Origin: Kutzneria sp. CA-103260
GTDB lineage: Bacteria; Actinomycetota; Actinomycetes; Mycobacteriales; Pseudonocardiaceae
Direction: 5' to 3'
Assembly: GCF_018263855.1 (NCBI RefSeq)
Contig: NZ_CP073318.1
Coordinates: forward strand, 4,340,001-4,404,000
Length of the DNA stretch: 64,000 bases
Shown here: positions 1 through 8,540 of the stretch, piece by piece
Layout: each line of letters begins with the position of its first letter
How positions within the stretch are numbered: position 1 is the stretch's first letter
Position numbers and translations under genes: made by a program
Notes under the pieces: generated by a model
Told to the model about the DNA's origin: nothing
Database searches by the model: none
Seen by the model: the letters and a program-made list of their open reading frames with translations, nothing else

Positions 1-13
1 AGGGGTGGAGTGC

Positions 14-1231
14 ATGGTGAGACGTGCCTTGTTACTGGCCGCCGTCCTCGTTGTGGGGATGGCCGTCCCGGCTGCCGCGACGCCGACGAGCGTGGCCCCG
101 GCCGGCTCGGGCTTCACGCCGCTGTCGCCTGTGGGCAACGTCGACGTGCGAGCGGACCTGGACGGCTACTTCGCGCCGGCGTCGTCGGCGTGCGCGGTGC
201 ACTGCCCGGTCAGCTGGGGCGCGAACGACCACGGCGAGCTCGGCACCGGCACCGTCGGGGCCGGGGAGAGCCGGCCCGGCCAGGTGTTCGGCCTGTCCGG
301 CATCACGTCCGTCGCCGGCGGCTCGGACAACGGGGCGGCACTGGACTCGGACGGCGGCGTCTGGACGTGGGGCTCCAGCACCGCCAGCAGCCAGAGCCAG
401 GACGTGACTCCGGTGCCGACGCGCCTGGACGGGCTGCCGCCCGCCGCCGCGATCACCTACAGCGGCCACAACGGGTACGTGCTCGGCCGTGACGGCTCGG
501 TGTGGGGCTGGGGCGACAACTTCTTCAACCAGGTCACGCCGGATGCCGACCAGTGGTTCGCGACGCCGCAGCAGATCGCCGGCCCGGGGACGGCGACGGC
601 GATCGCCGCCGGGTCCGGCGCCGCCTACCTGGTCATGGCCGGCAAGGTCTACGGCTGGGGTCGCCTGGGCGACCTCGGCGGCCCCGCCCCGCAGGCGAAC
701 CGGCAGGAGGTGGCCGGGCTGGCCGATGTGACGGCCATCAGCACCACGGCCACCGGCACGGTGTTCGCCCGCGAGTCCGACAGTACGGTGTGGGCGTGGG
801 GCGGCAGCGACACGTTCGGTGAGCGAGGCGCGATGAACCTCCAGGCGAACACCCCGCCGGCCCAGGTCAACGGCCTGCCGGCGATCGTCGGGCTGGCCAA
901 CGGCCACACGACCGAAACCGCGTACGCGCTGGCCGCGGACGGCACCGTGTGGAGCTGGGGCGGGAACGAACTCAACGCGCTCGGCACCGGCGAGCGGACC
1001 AACGTCGATCCGACGCCACACCAGATCCCTGGCCCGACCGGGATCACCTCGATCGCCGGCGGCGCCAACTTCGGGCTGGGCCTCAAGTCGGACGGCACGG
1101 TGTGGAGCTGGGGCGACAACACCGACGGGCAGCGCGGCACCAACCTGATCGCCGCGCAGCTGGTGGCCGGCCTCAGCGGCGTCACGGCGATCGGGGCCGG
1201 CAGCTCGACCTCGTACGCGGTGATCGGCTGA
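14..1231 (+). CDS. Secreted RCC1-repeat beta-propeller protein
   Basis: The protein is about 405 aa. It starts with a cleavable Sec signal (MVRRALLLAAVLVVG, ending near AAAT) and then carries repeated units ending in WGWGDN, VWSWGGN and VWSWGDN spaced about 50-60 residues apart, as in RCC1 seven-bladed propellers. Such secreted bacterial propellers are usually ligand-binding or enzyme scaffolds, and no catalytic residues are visible. I chose ATG 14 because AGGGG lies 8 nt upstream; an in-frame GTG at 5 is possible but leaves no ribosome site and weakens the signal peptide. Its TGA overlaps the ATG of the next gene (TGATG), implying translational coupling. The upstream promoter is outside the window. 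Confidence 0.85.
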   Translation: MVRRALLLAAVLVVGMAVPAAATPTSVAPAGSGFTPLSPVGNVDVRADLDGYFAPASSACAVHCPVSWGANDHGELGTGTVGAGESRPGQVFGLSGITSVAGGSDNGAALDSDGGVWTWGSSTASSQSQDVTPVPTRLDGLPPAAAITYSGHNGYVLGRDGSVWGWGDNFFNQVTPDADQWFATPQQIAGPGTATAIAAGSGAAYLVMAGKVYGWGRLGDLGGPAPQANRQEVAGLADVTAISTTATGTVFARESDSTVWAWGGSDTFGERGAMNLQANTPPAQVNGLPAIVGLANGHTTETAYALAADGTVWSWGGNELNALGTGERTNVDPTPHQIPGPTGITSIAGGANFGLGLKSDGTVWSWGDNTDGQRGTNLIAAQLVAGLSGVTAIGAGSSTSYAVIG

Positions 1232-1647
1232 TGTGGGCGCGGGCCACGCCCGGGTTGTGCCGGCTGCCCTCGGGGCGGCTGGTTCGCGGGCGTGGCCTGC
1301 GCAATCCGCTGCCGCCCGGGCCGACGGCGGAGTTCGGGCTCTACCTGCAAGGCGCTGATCCGGGCCCGATGCCGTGGGACAGCCGATGGATCCGCTGGCC
1401 GGACTTCTGGCTGCCGACCGACCGGGAGGCGTTCCGGACAGCGCTGCACGAACTGCTGGAACGAGCCGGTGCAGAACGGGTCGAGGTGGCTTGCAGCGGC
1501 GGGCATGGCCGCACGGGGACGGCGTTGGCCTGCCTGGCGGTGCTGGACGGGGTGCCCGGCAAAGAAGCGGTGGCCTATGTCCGTGACCACTATTCGCCAC
1601 GGGCGGTGGAAACACCGTGGCAGCGGCGGTTCGTGGCCCGGTTCTAG
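1231..1647 (+). CDS. Protein-tyrosine/dual-specificity phosphatase family protein
   Basis: A 138 aa cytosolic-looking protein with the cysteine phosphatase P-loop CSGGHGRTG (C-x5-R-T/S) about two thirds along, which fits a small PTP/DSP fold acting on phosphotyrosine or a related phosphoester. The start ATG shares its A with the stop of the upstream RCC1 gene, so it is probably translated by re-initiation. The gene ends in TAG inside a CTAG that is also the stop of the convergent histidine kinase. The substrate is unknown. The pairing with a secreted propeller is odd, because the phosphatase has no signal peptide and the two products should be in different compartments. Confidence 0.8.
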   Translation: MWARATPGLCRLPSGRLVRGRGLRNPLPPGPTAEFGLYLQGADPGPMPWDSRWIRWPDFWLPTDREAFRTALHELLERAGAERVEVACSGGHGRTGTALACLAVLDGVPGKEAVAYVRDHYSPRAVETPWQRRFVARF

Positions 1648-2789
1648 AGGGTCAGCTTCACGGCCCAGCCTGGACCGGACGGACCGGCGTCGAGGGTGCC
1701 GCCGAGCGCCACGGCCCGGTCCCGCATGGCGGACAGGCCGAGGCCGGTGCCGCCGCCGATACCGGCCGGCACCGGAACCTTGGACTGTCCATTCACGACA
1801 GTCAGGGTCACGGAGTCCTTGTCGAAAGCCAACTCCATCGTCACGGAAGCGCCGGGCGCGTGCTTGGCGGCGTTGGTCAGGGCTTCCTGGGCGGCACGGT
1901 GGATGGCGTGCGCGGCCTCGGCCGGGACGGGCCGCTCCTCCCCCGCCACGGCCAGCGACGCGCCGGCGTTGTCGGCGATGGTCCGCAGGGTTCGACTCAA
2001 CGGCACGGTGTCCTCGCGCAGGGCCTCGACCGCCCCACGCATGTCGACGATGCTGTTCACGGCCAGCTTCCGGGCGTGTCTGATGGCTTGCGTAGCCTCG
2101 TCGCGGCGGTCGTTCTCGTTGAGCGCGTCGGCCATGTCGAGCTGGAGCGCGATGCCGGTCAGCGAATGGCCGAGCACGTCGTGCAGCTCCCGGGCGATCC
2201 GGCCGCGCTCCAGCAGGGTCGCCTCCCGCGCCTCCGACTCCGCCGCCCGCATGGCCTCGGCCGCCGCCCGCTTCGCGTTGGCCAGCGCGGCCAGCCGGTC
2301 CACGCGGGCAATGCTGATGTACGCCGGGAATCCCGTGATCAGCCCCTCCCACCACGGCCACTGGGTCGGCGACGGTGCGATCCCGTTGACCACTGCCACG
2401 GCGACGGCACTGCTGACCGAGGTGAGCACCGCGATGGCGATGGCCGGCTTGCGGCCGGTCAGCTTGCCGGTCGCCGAGGCCGCGAGGAACGCGAACATCG
2501 GGGCCAGCGTGGGCTGAGCCAGCGGCAGCAGCAACGAACCGGTCACCGCGTACAGGCCGAGCAGACCCAGCTGTGTCCACTGTGGCAGTGTCCATTGTGG
2601 AGGGCGACCCCACGGCGCCAGCGTGGCCAGGCCCAGCGCCGACACCACCACCAGCAGCCCGGTCGTGAACGGCCGCGCCATAACCTCGTGGCTGGGGAAT
2701 TCGACCGCCGTCACGAGGATGCAGCCGAGAGTCAGGACCGGTCGGACCACGACCTCGATCAGCCACTGTTCCCGATCGATCACTGTCAT
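1644..2789 (-). CDS. NarL-type sensor histidine kinase
   Basis: A 381 aa kinase. The first 165 residues contain about five to six hydrophobic segments, followed by a helix rich in Ala/Glu and the HisKA_3 dimerisation box RGRIARELHDVLGHS with the phospho-acceptor His203. The C-terminal HATPase has the NAAKHA (N-box) and GGGTGLGLS (G-box) signatures. There is no extracytoplasmic sensor domain, so it probably senses a membrane or intracellular cue, as LiaS/DesK-like kinases do. It is the last gene of a MarR-RR-membrane protein-HK run on this strand and lies 18 nt after the DUF1453-like gene. Its TAG overlaps the convergent phosphatase TAG by the palindrome CTAG. Confidence 0.9.
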   Translation of the reverse strand: MTVIDREQWLIEVVVRPVLTLGCILVTAVEFPSHEVMARPFTTGLLVVVSALGLATLAPWGRPPQWTLPQWTQLGLLGLYAVTGSLLLPLAQPTLAPMFAFLAASATGKLTGRKPAIAIAVLTSVSSAVAVAVVNGIAPSPTQWPWWEGLITGFPAYISIARVDRLAALANAKRAAAEAMRAAESEAREATLLERGRIARELHDVLGHSLTGIALQLDMADALNENDRRDEATQAIRHARKLAVNSIVDMRGAVEALREDTVPLSRTLRTIADNAGASLAVAGEERPVPAEAAHAIHRAAQEALTNAAKHAPGASVTMELAFDKDSVTLTVVNGQSKVPVPAGIGGGTGLGLSAMRDRAVALGGTLDAGPSGPGWAVKLTL

Positions 2790-2807
2790 CGCCGGCCAGC
2801 GTAGCGG

Positions 2808-3347
2808 TCAGCGCCGGCCGATGCGGGACTGCAGGTCGTTGAGGAACTGCGAGGTCTGGTGCGGGGCGCCGTCCTTGCCCTGCTGCCAGATCACCTGGCC
2901 GTCGGTGCGCATGGCCTTGGCCAGCACGACCACCCCCTCCACCAGCAGGCCCGCGCCGAGCGTCAGCATCAGCGTGTTGCCACCGTTCGCGTGCGGGTCG
3001 ACCGCGGCCAGCAGGAAATTGCCGCCCAACTTGGCGACAATGTTCACGACCCACAGCACAATGGACATCGCGGTGTAGCGCATGTTGGCGATTCCGTCCT
3101 GCACGTACACCCGGACGCTCAGGCCCCGCAGCGCCCCGAGGCCGACGCCGATCAGCGTGGTCACGACGAGAAAGCCCAGCTGGAGCGGGTCGTGCAGGAC
3201 GTCCTTGGCGCTGGACAGGCCGATCACGGTGAGCACCGCCGGCAGCACCAGCATGCGCTTGGCCTGGGCCGGCTCGCCGAGCAGGCGGCGAATCAGCATG
3301 TAGCCGACAAGGGCGATGACCAACAGGATTTCCAGTGGCGCACTCAC
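2808..3347 (-). CDS. DUF1453/CcdC-like integral membrane protein
   Basis: A 179 aa protein with four to five transmembrane helices, resembling the DUF1453 (CcdC-like) family. Function is not established for this family in actinomycetes. I chose GTG 3347 because GGGAGGA lies about 6 nt upstream; a longer in-frame start would place the ribosome site inside the gene. It sits between the response regulator and the histidine kinase genes on the same strand, which suggests that it is an accessory membrane partner of this two-component system. That role is inference. Confidence 0.7.
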   Translation of the reverse strand: MSAPLEILLVIALVGYMLIRRLLGEPAQAKRMLVLPAVLTVIGLSSAKDVLHDPLQLGFLVVTTLIGVGLGALRGLSVRVYVQDGIANMRYTAMSIVLWVVNIVAKLGGNFLLAAVDPHANGGNTLMLTLGAGLLVEGVVVLAKAMRTDGQVIWQQGKDGAPHQTSQFLNDLQSRIGRR

Positions 3348-3428
3348 GATTGTTCCTCCCAATCAGGTTCGACACCAGATTAGGAAAACCGCCCTTGCCG
3401 GTCTTGGGACCGCCGCCGTATTTCCGGG

Positions 3429-4085
3429 CTACGGCCCCGGGTGGAGACCGGTCTCCACCCGGTTGTTCAGCACGTAGCGGACGGCGTCGGTGCGGGAGTG
3501 GAAACCGGCCTTGGCGAACAGGTTGTTGATGTGGGTCTTCACCGTGGCCTCGCTGATCACCAGCCGCTTGGCGATCTCCGGGTTGCGCAGGCCTTCGCCG
3601 ATCAGGCCGAGGATCTCGAACTCGCGGGCGGTGAGGTTGAACGGAGTCTCGCTGGCCACCGGCCGGGCCGTGGCCAGGGTCAGCAGCCGCCGCTGCACCC
3701 TCGGGTCCAGCACCGACTGCCCGTGGCTGGCGCTGCGCACCGCCTGCAACAGGGTCGCCCGGTCCGCTTCCTTGGTCAGGTAGCCCGAGGCCCCGGCCCG
3801 CAGCGCCGCCAGGATCGACTCGTCGTCCTCGAACGTCGTCAGCACCACCACGTGCACGTCCGGGGCCTGCTCGTGGATCTTCGCGGTGGCCGCGACGCCG
3901 CCCAGCTTCGGCATGTGCAGATCCATCAGCACCACGTCCGGGCGATGCTCCCCCACCACCGCGACGGCTTCCTCGCCGTTGGTGGCCGTCGCCACGACGT
4001 CCACATCCTCGGCCAGCCCGAGCATCACGGCCAGCGCCTCGCGGACCGAAGTCTGGTCGTCGACAACAACGAGCTTGATCGCCAC
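3429..4085 (-). CDS. NarL/FixJ-family response regulator
   Basis: A 218 aa two-domain regulator. The receiver domain (residues 1-120) has the acidic pair DD9-10, phospho-acceptor D55 in VLMDLHMP, T83 and K105. The C-terminal LuxR helix-turn-helix (about 151-208) begins LTAREFEILGLIGEG and contains the recognition helix SEATVKTHINNLFAK. The GTG at 4085 is used because it gives the canonical VAIKLVVVDD beginning. The MarR gene ends 10 nt upstream and the cognate kinase lies two genes downstream, so MarR, regulator, membrane protein and kinase may be one transcript. Confidence 0.92.
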   Translation of the reverse strand: MAIKLVVVDDQTSVREALAVMLGLAEDVDVVATATNGEEAVAVVGEHRPDVVLMDLHMPKLGGVAATAKIHEQAPDVHVVVLTTFEDDESILAALRAGASGYLTKEADRATLLQAVRSASHGQSVLDPRVQRRLLTLATARPVASETPFNLTAREFEILGLIGEGLRNPEIAKRLVISEATVKTHINNLFAKAGFHSRTDAVRYVLNNRVETGLHPGP

Positions 4086-4095
4086 CGGCCCCACC

Positions 4096-4539
4096 CTAAC
4101 GGTCGGCGATGACGCCGAGCAGGGCGGCGATCTCCCCCGCCTGGCGCGGCGGGACAAAGTCCAGCAGGTGCTCGCGCACCGCCGCGGCGTGGACCGGGCG
4201 GGCCGCGGCGACGTCGGCTGTGCCGCGGTCGGTGATCGTCACGACGACACCGCCGTCGGCCGGGTCGCGACGGATCAGGTCGCGCTGTTCCATGCGGGTC
4301 AGCTGGTGGGACAGCCGGCTGCGGTGCCAGCCCAGCGAGGCCGCGAGCTCGTTCTGCCGCAGTGACCCGCCACCCTGGGATCCCTCGCCCAGGTCGACGA
4401 GCCGGGTCAGGATCCCGAAGTCGGCGTCGGACAGGCCGGTGGCGGCGCTGATGTCCTCGGCGACGCGGGCCCGCACCGTCTCCGACGCGTGCTTCCACGC
4501 GTGCCAGAACCGCAGCTCGTCCTCGGTCAACAGGTCCAC
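4096..4539 (-). CDS. MarR-family transcriptional regulator
   Basis: A winged-helix MarR protein of 147 aa (150 aa if the GTG at 4548 is used). The wing region reads RSRLSHQLTRMEQRDLIRR, a typical MarR DNA-binding core. The gene is divergent from a short-chain dehydrogenase with two TGTTGTCATGACAACA palindromes between them. A TAAGGT box at 4552-4547 overlaps the first possible GTG, and transcription would begin next to the GTG at 4539; I therefore prefer a leaderless start at GTG 4539 (VDLLTEDELRFW). It probably represses itself and the dehydrogenase. The inducer is unknown. Confidence 0.88.
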   Translation of the reverse strand: MDLLTEDELRFWHAWKHASETVRARVAEDISAATGLSDADFGILTRLVDLGEGSQGGGSLRQNELAASLGWHRSRLSHQLTRMEQRDLIRRDPADGGVVVTITDRGTADVAAARPVHAAAVREHLLDFVPPRQAGEIAALLGVIADR

Positions 4540-4546
4540 GTGAGCC

Positions 4547-4609
4547 ACCTTACCGAGCCTGCTGTTGTCATGACAACAGCAGGCGAGCTACGGTGTTGTC
4601 ATGACAACA
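4547..4609. promoter_or_regulatory. Bidirectional MarR operator-promoter
   Basis: Two copies of the perfect 16-bp palindrome TGTTGTCATGACAACA occur at 4563-4578 (extending to 20 bp, 4561-4580) and 4594-4609. The first copy supplies both -35 boxes, one per strand. On the + strand TTGTCA (4565-4570), 18 nt, TACGGT (4589-4594) points to initiation at the ATG of the dehydrogenase (4601). On the - strand TTGTCA (4576-4571), 18 nt, TAAGGT (4552-4547) points to initiation at the MarR GTG. The second copy covers the dehydrogenase start codon. MarR binding would block both promoters. Confidence 0.85.
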
Positions 4610-5320
4610 GCAAGCAAGATCGCCCTGGTCACGGGCGGCAACAAGGGAATCGGACTGGCGATCGTGACCGGACTGGCCGCCAAGGGGTTCACCGTCCTCA
4701 TGGGCACCCGCGACCCCGCCCAGACCGCCGATGAGCTGGCGGGCGACGTCCGCCCCGTCCAACTGGACGTCACGTCACAGCACCAGGTCGACGCGCTCGC
4801 CCAACACGTCGAAACCGAGTTCGGCCGCCTCGACGTGCTGGTCAACAACGCCGGCGTGCATCCGCTGCTGTTCCGCCCCCTCGACCACATCCCCCGCCCC
4901 ACCGAGGAGATCGTCGAGGACTACCGCAACGTCTACGAGGTCAACGTCTTCGCCGTGGTGCGGATGATGAACGCCTTCCTGCCCCTCCTGGACAAGGCGG
5001 AAGCCCCGCGTGTGGTCAACGTGACCAGCATGCGGGGCTCCCTGGGCGAGCCCGGTGCCTGGGCCGGCCAGCCCTCGATGGTCTACTCCAGCTCCAAGAC
5101 CGCCCTCAACGCACTCACCGCGCACTACGCCCGCGAGTTCGCCGGCACCAAGCTGAAGATCAACGGCGCCGCGCCCGGCCACGTCGCGACCGACTTCAAC
5201 CAGCACCGGGGCACCCGCACCCCCGAAGAGGGCGCCGCCGTCGCCATCCGACTGGCCACTGTGGACGACGACGGCCCCTCCGGCGAGGTCTACCAGGACG
5301 ACACCAGACTCGCCTGGTGA
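4601..5320 (+). CDS. Short-chain dehydrogenase/reductase
   Basis: A 239 aa classical SDR with the Rossmann motif TGGNKGIG (11-18), NNAG (82-85) and the catalytic Ser143, Tyr162 and Lys166 (YSSSK). It most likely reduces a carbonyl with NAD(P)H; the substrate cannot be read from sequence. The mRNA is predicted to be leaderless because the -10 box TACGGT ends 7 nt before the ATG, and the ATG itself lies inside a MarR operator. A divergent MarR regulator and an SDR suggest a response to an electrophile, quinone or aromatic compound. The stop TGA is 1 nt from the convergent MMPL stop. Confidence 0.9.
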   Translation: MTTASKIALVTGGNKGIGLAIVTGLAAKGFTVLMGTRDPAQTADELAGDVRPVQLDVTSQHQVDALAQHVETEFGRLDVLVNNAGVHPLLFRPLDHIPRPTEEIVEDYRNVYEVNVFAVVRMMNAFLPLLDKAEAPRVVNVTSMRGSLGEPGAWAGQPSMVYSSSKTALNALTAHYAREFAGTKLKINGAAPGHVATDFNQHRGTRTPEEGAAVAIRLATVDDDGPSGEVYQDDTRLAW

Positions 5321-5321
5321 G

Positions 5322-7808
5322 TCAGTGTGACTCGACCTTTTCCCGTTCGCTGACGGAATCCGCGCTCGGCAGCGGATGCGTGCGCTCCAGAACCGCGCCC
5401 TCGATGTCCACATTGGGCAGCACACGGTCCAGCCAGCGGGGCAGCCACCAGACGGCCCGGCCGGCCAGGTGCATCAACGCCGGCACCAGCAGCAGCCGCA
5501 CCACGAACGCGTCGAACAGCACGCCGACGGCCAGGCCGAGGCCCAGCGGCCGGACCAAGGTCAGCTCGGAGAACACGAAGCCGCCGAAGACCGAGACCAT
5601 GATGATCGCCGCGGCGACGACCACCGCCCGCCCGTTGCGCAGCCCCGCGGTGATGGCGACCCGAGCCGGCGCGCCGTGCACGAAGGCCTCTCGCATGCCC
5701 GACACCAGGAACAGCTGGTAGTCCATGGCCAGGCCGAACAGCACACCCATCAGGATGATCGGCGCGAAGTCCAGCACCGGCCCGGGATCGTGCACGCCGA
5801 ACACCGCGGACAGCCAGCCCCACTGGTAGACGGCGACCACCGCGCCGAACGCCGCGAACAGCGACAGCACATAGCCGGCGGTGGCGATCAGCGGCACCAG
5901 CAGCGAGCGGAACACCACGATCATGATCAGCAACGACAGGCCGACCACCACGATGAGGTACCCCGGCAGCGCGCCGGACAGCTTGTCCGCGACGTCGATG
6001 TTGGCGCTGGCCGTGCCGGCGACGCCGAGGGTGATGCCCCCGGTGATGTCGCTGCGCAGCGACGGCAACGAACGCAACCGGGTGACCAGGTCCGAAGTGG
6101 ACACACTGGTCGGTCCCTCGGCCGGAACCACCTGGAAGGCGAAGAAGTCCTTGCTGTCGGCCACCGCCGCCGGCGCGACCGCGACCACGTCGGGCTGCTT
6201 GCTCAGCTCGCGGGCGATGTCGACCTGGGTGGACAGCACGTCGTCGGCGGCGACCGGCTTGGGCGTCTGGGCAGTGACCAGCAGCGGGCCGTTGACACCG
6301 GTGCCGAACTTGTCGGCCACGGTCTTGAAGGTCCGGTACGCGGTGGAGTTGGTGTCCTGGGCCGAGCCGTCAGGCAGCCCCAGCCGCATCGACAGCGCCG
6401 GCGCGGCGATCACCAGCAGGGCCGCGATCGCCAGTGCCGCGGTCACGACCGCCCGCCAGGTCGGCATCGGCTTCGGCGCGACCTCCGCGTGCTCGTCCGC
6501 GCCGATGGAAGCGCGGGCGCGCCGGGTAAGCAGACGTGCGCCGACCAGCCGGAGCAGCGCGGCCGGCAGCGTGATGGCGACCAGCACGGCGATGGCCACG
6601 CAGACCGCGCCGACATCGCCCATGACACCCAGGAACGGGATGCCGGTGACGTTGAGCGCGAGCAGGGCGATGATCACGGTGGCACCGGCGAAGACCACCG
6701 CGCCGCCGGCCGTGCCGTTGGCCAGGCCGATCGACTCGTGCAGCTCCATGCCGGCGCGGAACTGCCGGCGATGGCGGTTGATGATGAACAGTGAGTAGTC
6801 GATACCGACGGCCAGGCCGAGCATGAGGCCGAGCACCGGGGTCACCGACGCCATGTCGACCACGCCGGAGAAGGCCATCGCCCCGGCCACACCGACGCCG
6901 ACCCCGATCAGCGAGGAGATCAGCGGCAGCACGGTGGCCAGCAGGGTGCGCAACATAAGCAGCAGCACCAGGGCCGCAACGATGAGGCCGGTGACCTCGC
7001 CGGGCCCCATGATGCCGTCGGTGGACTGGGCGATCTCGGACGAGTAGTCGACCCGCACACCTGGGATCGAGGCGGCGTCCAGCTTGTGCGCGACGTTGTC
7101 CTTGGCCTCCTGCGGCAGCGAGTACACGTCGTCGCTGAACATCACGAGGCCGGTCGCGGTGCCGCCGTCGGTGGACACGGTGCGCACGTTGGCCGCGAAG
7201 CCGAGCAGCTCCTTGCCCAACTCCAGCGGCTTGGACTTGGTGGCGATCTGCGCCTCGGACGCGTCCAGCTGCTTGGTCTGCGCGTCGAGCTGGGCCTGCT
7301 GCTGGGCCAGCTGCGGCACGGCCTGCCCGCCGGCGGCGGCCTTCGCGGCGTCCAGCTGCTTCTGCGCGGCGGCGAGCTGCTGCCGTCCGGCGGCGATCTG
7401 GGCCTTGCCGTCGTCGACCTGCTTCTGCCCGTCGGCCAGCTGCTTCTCCTGGTCGGCCCGCTGCTGCTCGGTGGCGAACGGGTCGACGACGTCACGCACC
7501 CGGTCCTGCCCCTTGAGGCCGGTCAACAGGTTCGCGACGGCGGTGCGCTGGGCCGGGGTGAACGGCTTGCCGTCCTTGGTCTGGAACACGACGGTCCCGC
7601 TGACACCGGCCAGGTTCGGCAGCTTCTGAGCCAGCTTGGCGGTGACCGCGGCGGTCTGCGTGCCGGGGATGTCGAAGCTGGTGGCCAGGGTGCCGCCGGC
7701 GGTCAGGTAGGCCGTGGCCGCGCCGATGAGCACCACCACCCATAACGCGATCACCCGGATCGGATTACGGGCGGCGAGCCGGCCGAGTCGATAGAGCAAC
7801 TGCGCCAT
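5322..7808 (-). CDS. MMPL/RND-family membrane transporter
   Basis: An 828 aa MMPL (RND superfamily) exporter with two repeats, each of one transmembrane helix, a large extracytoplasmic loop and a five- to six-helix bundle. The first loop contains a long Gln/Ala-rich coiled coil (roughly residues 115-190). These proteins export lipids, glycolipids or hydrophobic drugs in actinomycetes using the proton gradient. The start ATG at 7808 gives MAQLLYRLGRLAARNP, the usual MmpL opening. A TetR gene ends 26 nt upstream on the same strand, so the two are probably one autoregulated operon. Confidence 0.9.
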   Translation of the reverse strand: MAQLLYRLGRLAARNPIRVIALWVVVLIGAATAYLTAGGTLATSFDIPGTQTAAVTAKLAQKLPNLAGVSGTVVFQTKDGKPFTPAQRTAVANLLTGLKGQDRVRDVVDPFATEQQRADQEKQLADGQKQVDDGKAQIAAGRQQLAAAQKQLDAAKAAAGGQAVPQLAQQQAQLDAQTKQLDASEAQIATKSKPLELGKELLGFAANVRTVSTDGGTATGLVMFSDDVYSLPQEAKDNVAHKLDAASIPGVRVDYSSEIAQSTDGIMGPGEVTGLIVAALVLLLMLRTLLATVLPLISSLIGVGVGVAGAMAFSGVVDMASVTPVLGLMLGLAVGIDYSLFIINRHRRQFRAGMELHESIGLANGTAGGAVVFAGATVIIALLALNVTGIPFLGVMGDVGAVCVAIAVLVAITLPAALLRLVGARLLTRRARASIGADEHAEVAPKPMPTWRAVVTAALAIAALLVIAAPALSMRLGLPDGSAQDTNSTAYRTFKTVADKFGTGVNGPLLVTAQTPKPVAADDVLSTQVDIARELSKQPDVVAVAPAAVADSKDFFAFQVVPAEGPTSVSTSDLVTRLRSLPSLRSDITGGITLGVAGTASANIDVADKLSGALPGYLIVVVGLSLLIMIVVFRSLLVPLIATAGYVLSLFAAFGAVVAVYQWGWLSAVFGVHDPGPVLDFAPIILMGVLFGLAMDYQLFLVSGMREAFVHGAPARVAITAGLRNGRAVVVAAAIIMVSVFGGFVFSELTLVRPLGLGLAVGVLFDAFVVRLLLVPALMHLAGRAVWWLPRWLDRVLPNVDIEGAVLERTHPLPSADSVSEREKVESH

Positions 7809-7834
7809 GGTGATGGGCTCCCGGGTCGAACTGG

Positions 7835-8476
7835 TCAGGGAAGGGCGAGAAAGCCGTCGCGCATGTGGACGACGAGCCGGTCGAACATGTCGGACCACAG
7901 CCGCCGGGTCTCGGGCGTGTCGGCCAGCCCGGTCCGCTCGGTCCAGTGCTTGTGCAGCACGATCAGGCCACCGATCAGGCTGGAGACCAGCAGTTCGGCG
8001 TCCATCGGCGGCACGTCGGGATGCCGCTCGCGGGCGCGAGCCGTCAGGCGCTCGCTGACCCCCAGCATCGTGTCCCGCACGATCGCCAGCACCCGCGTGT
8101 CCTGGTGCCCCATCGGGCCGAGGATGTGCGTCAGGCGGATCATCGTGCCGAGCAGGTCCGTGGCGCCCAGCAGTGTCAGCAGGTCGTCGAGCAGCGCCGC
8201 GTGCGTGCCGGTCCCGGCCGGGGCCGGCGTGCGGTCGTCGTTGAGGCTGTTGACGACGTCGCCGAGCAGGTCGGTGCCGACCGCGATGAGCAGCTCGTCG
8301 GTGGAGTGGAAGTAGTTGAACACCGTGCGGCGTGACACCTCGGCCCGCTCGGCCACCTCGTCCACCGACAGCTCCTGCACGCCGTGGTCGACCAGCAGCT
8401 CCGTCGCGGCCCGGATGATGCGCTGCCGGCGGCGCTGCATGCTGGCCGCCTCACGACCACCGATTTCCCTGGGCAC
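7835..8476 (-). CDS. TetR-family regulator of the MMPL operon
   Basis: A 213 aa TetR protein. The N-terminal helix-turn-helix spans RIIRAATELLVDHG to VSRRTVFNYFHSTDELL, and a divergent ligand-binding domain follows. GTG 8476 is preferred because a TAGTGT -10 box on this strand ends 8 nt upstream, consistent with a leaderless mRNA; the longer frame upstream has shadow-like composition. It is followed directly by the MMPL transporter, which it likely represses. A TGCACT-N-AGTGCA inverted repeat lies just upstream. Confidence 0.88.
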   Translation of the reverse strand: MPREIGGREAASMQRRRQRIIRAATELLVDHGVQELSVDEVAERAEVSRRTVFNYFHSTDELLIAVGTDLLGDVVNSLNDDRTPAPAGTGTHAALLDDLLTLLGATDLLGTMIRLTHILGPMGHQDTRVLAIVRDTMLGVSERLTARARERHPDVPPMDAELLVSSLIGGLIVLHKHWTERTGLADTPETRRLWSDMFDRLVVHMRDGFLALP

Positions 8477-8483
8477 GAGTTTT

Positions 8484-8512
8484 ACACTACGGGCAGTTCT
8501 GCACTCAGTGCA
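8484..8512 (-). promoter_or_regulatory. TetR autoregulatory operator and promoter
   Basis: On the minus strand a TAGTGT box (8489-8484) precedes the TetR GTG by 8 nt. The 13-bp inverted repeat TGCACTCAGTGCA (8500-8512, single central base) lies where the -35 element would be, with 17 nt between the two. A repressor bound here would occlude RNA polymerase. The -35 hexamer itself is poor. Confidence 0.55.
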
Positions 8513-8540
8513 TCGTTCGAGGCTCACGTCACAATGGGCC

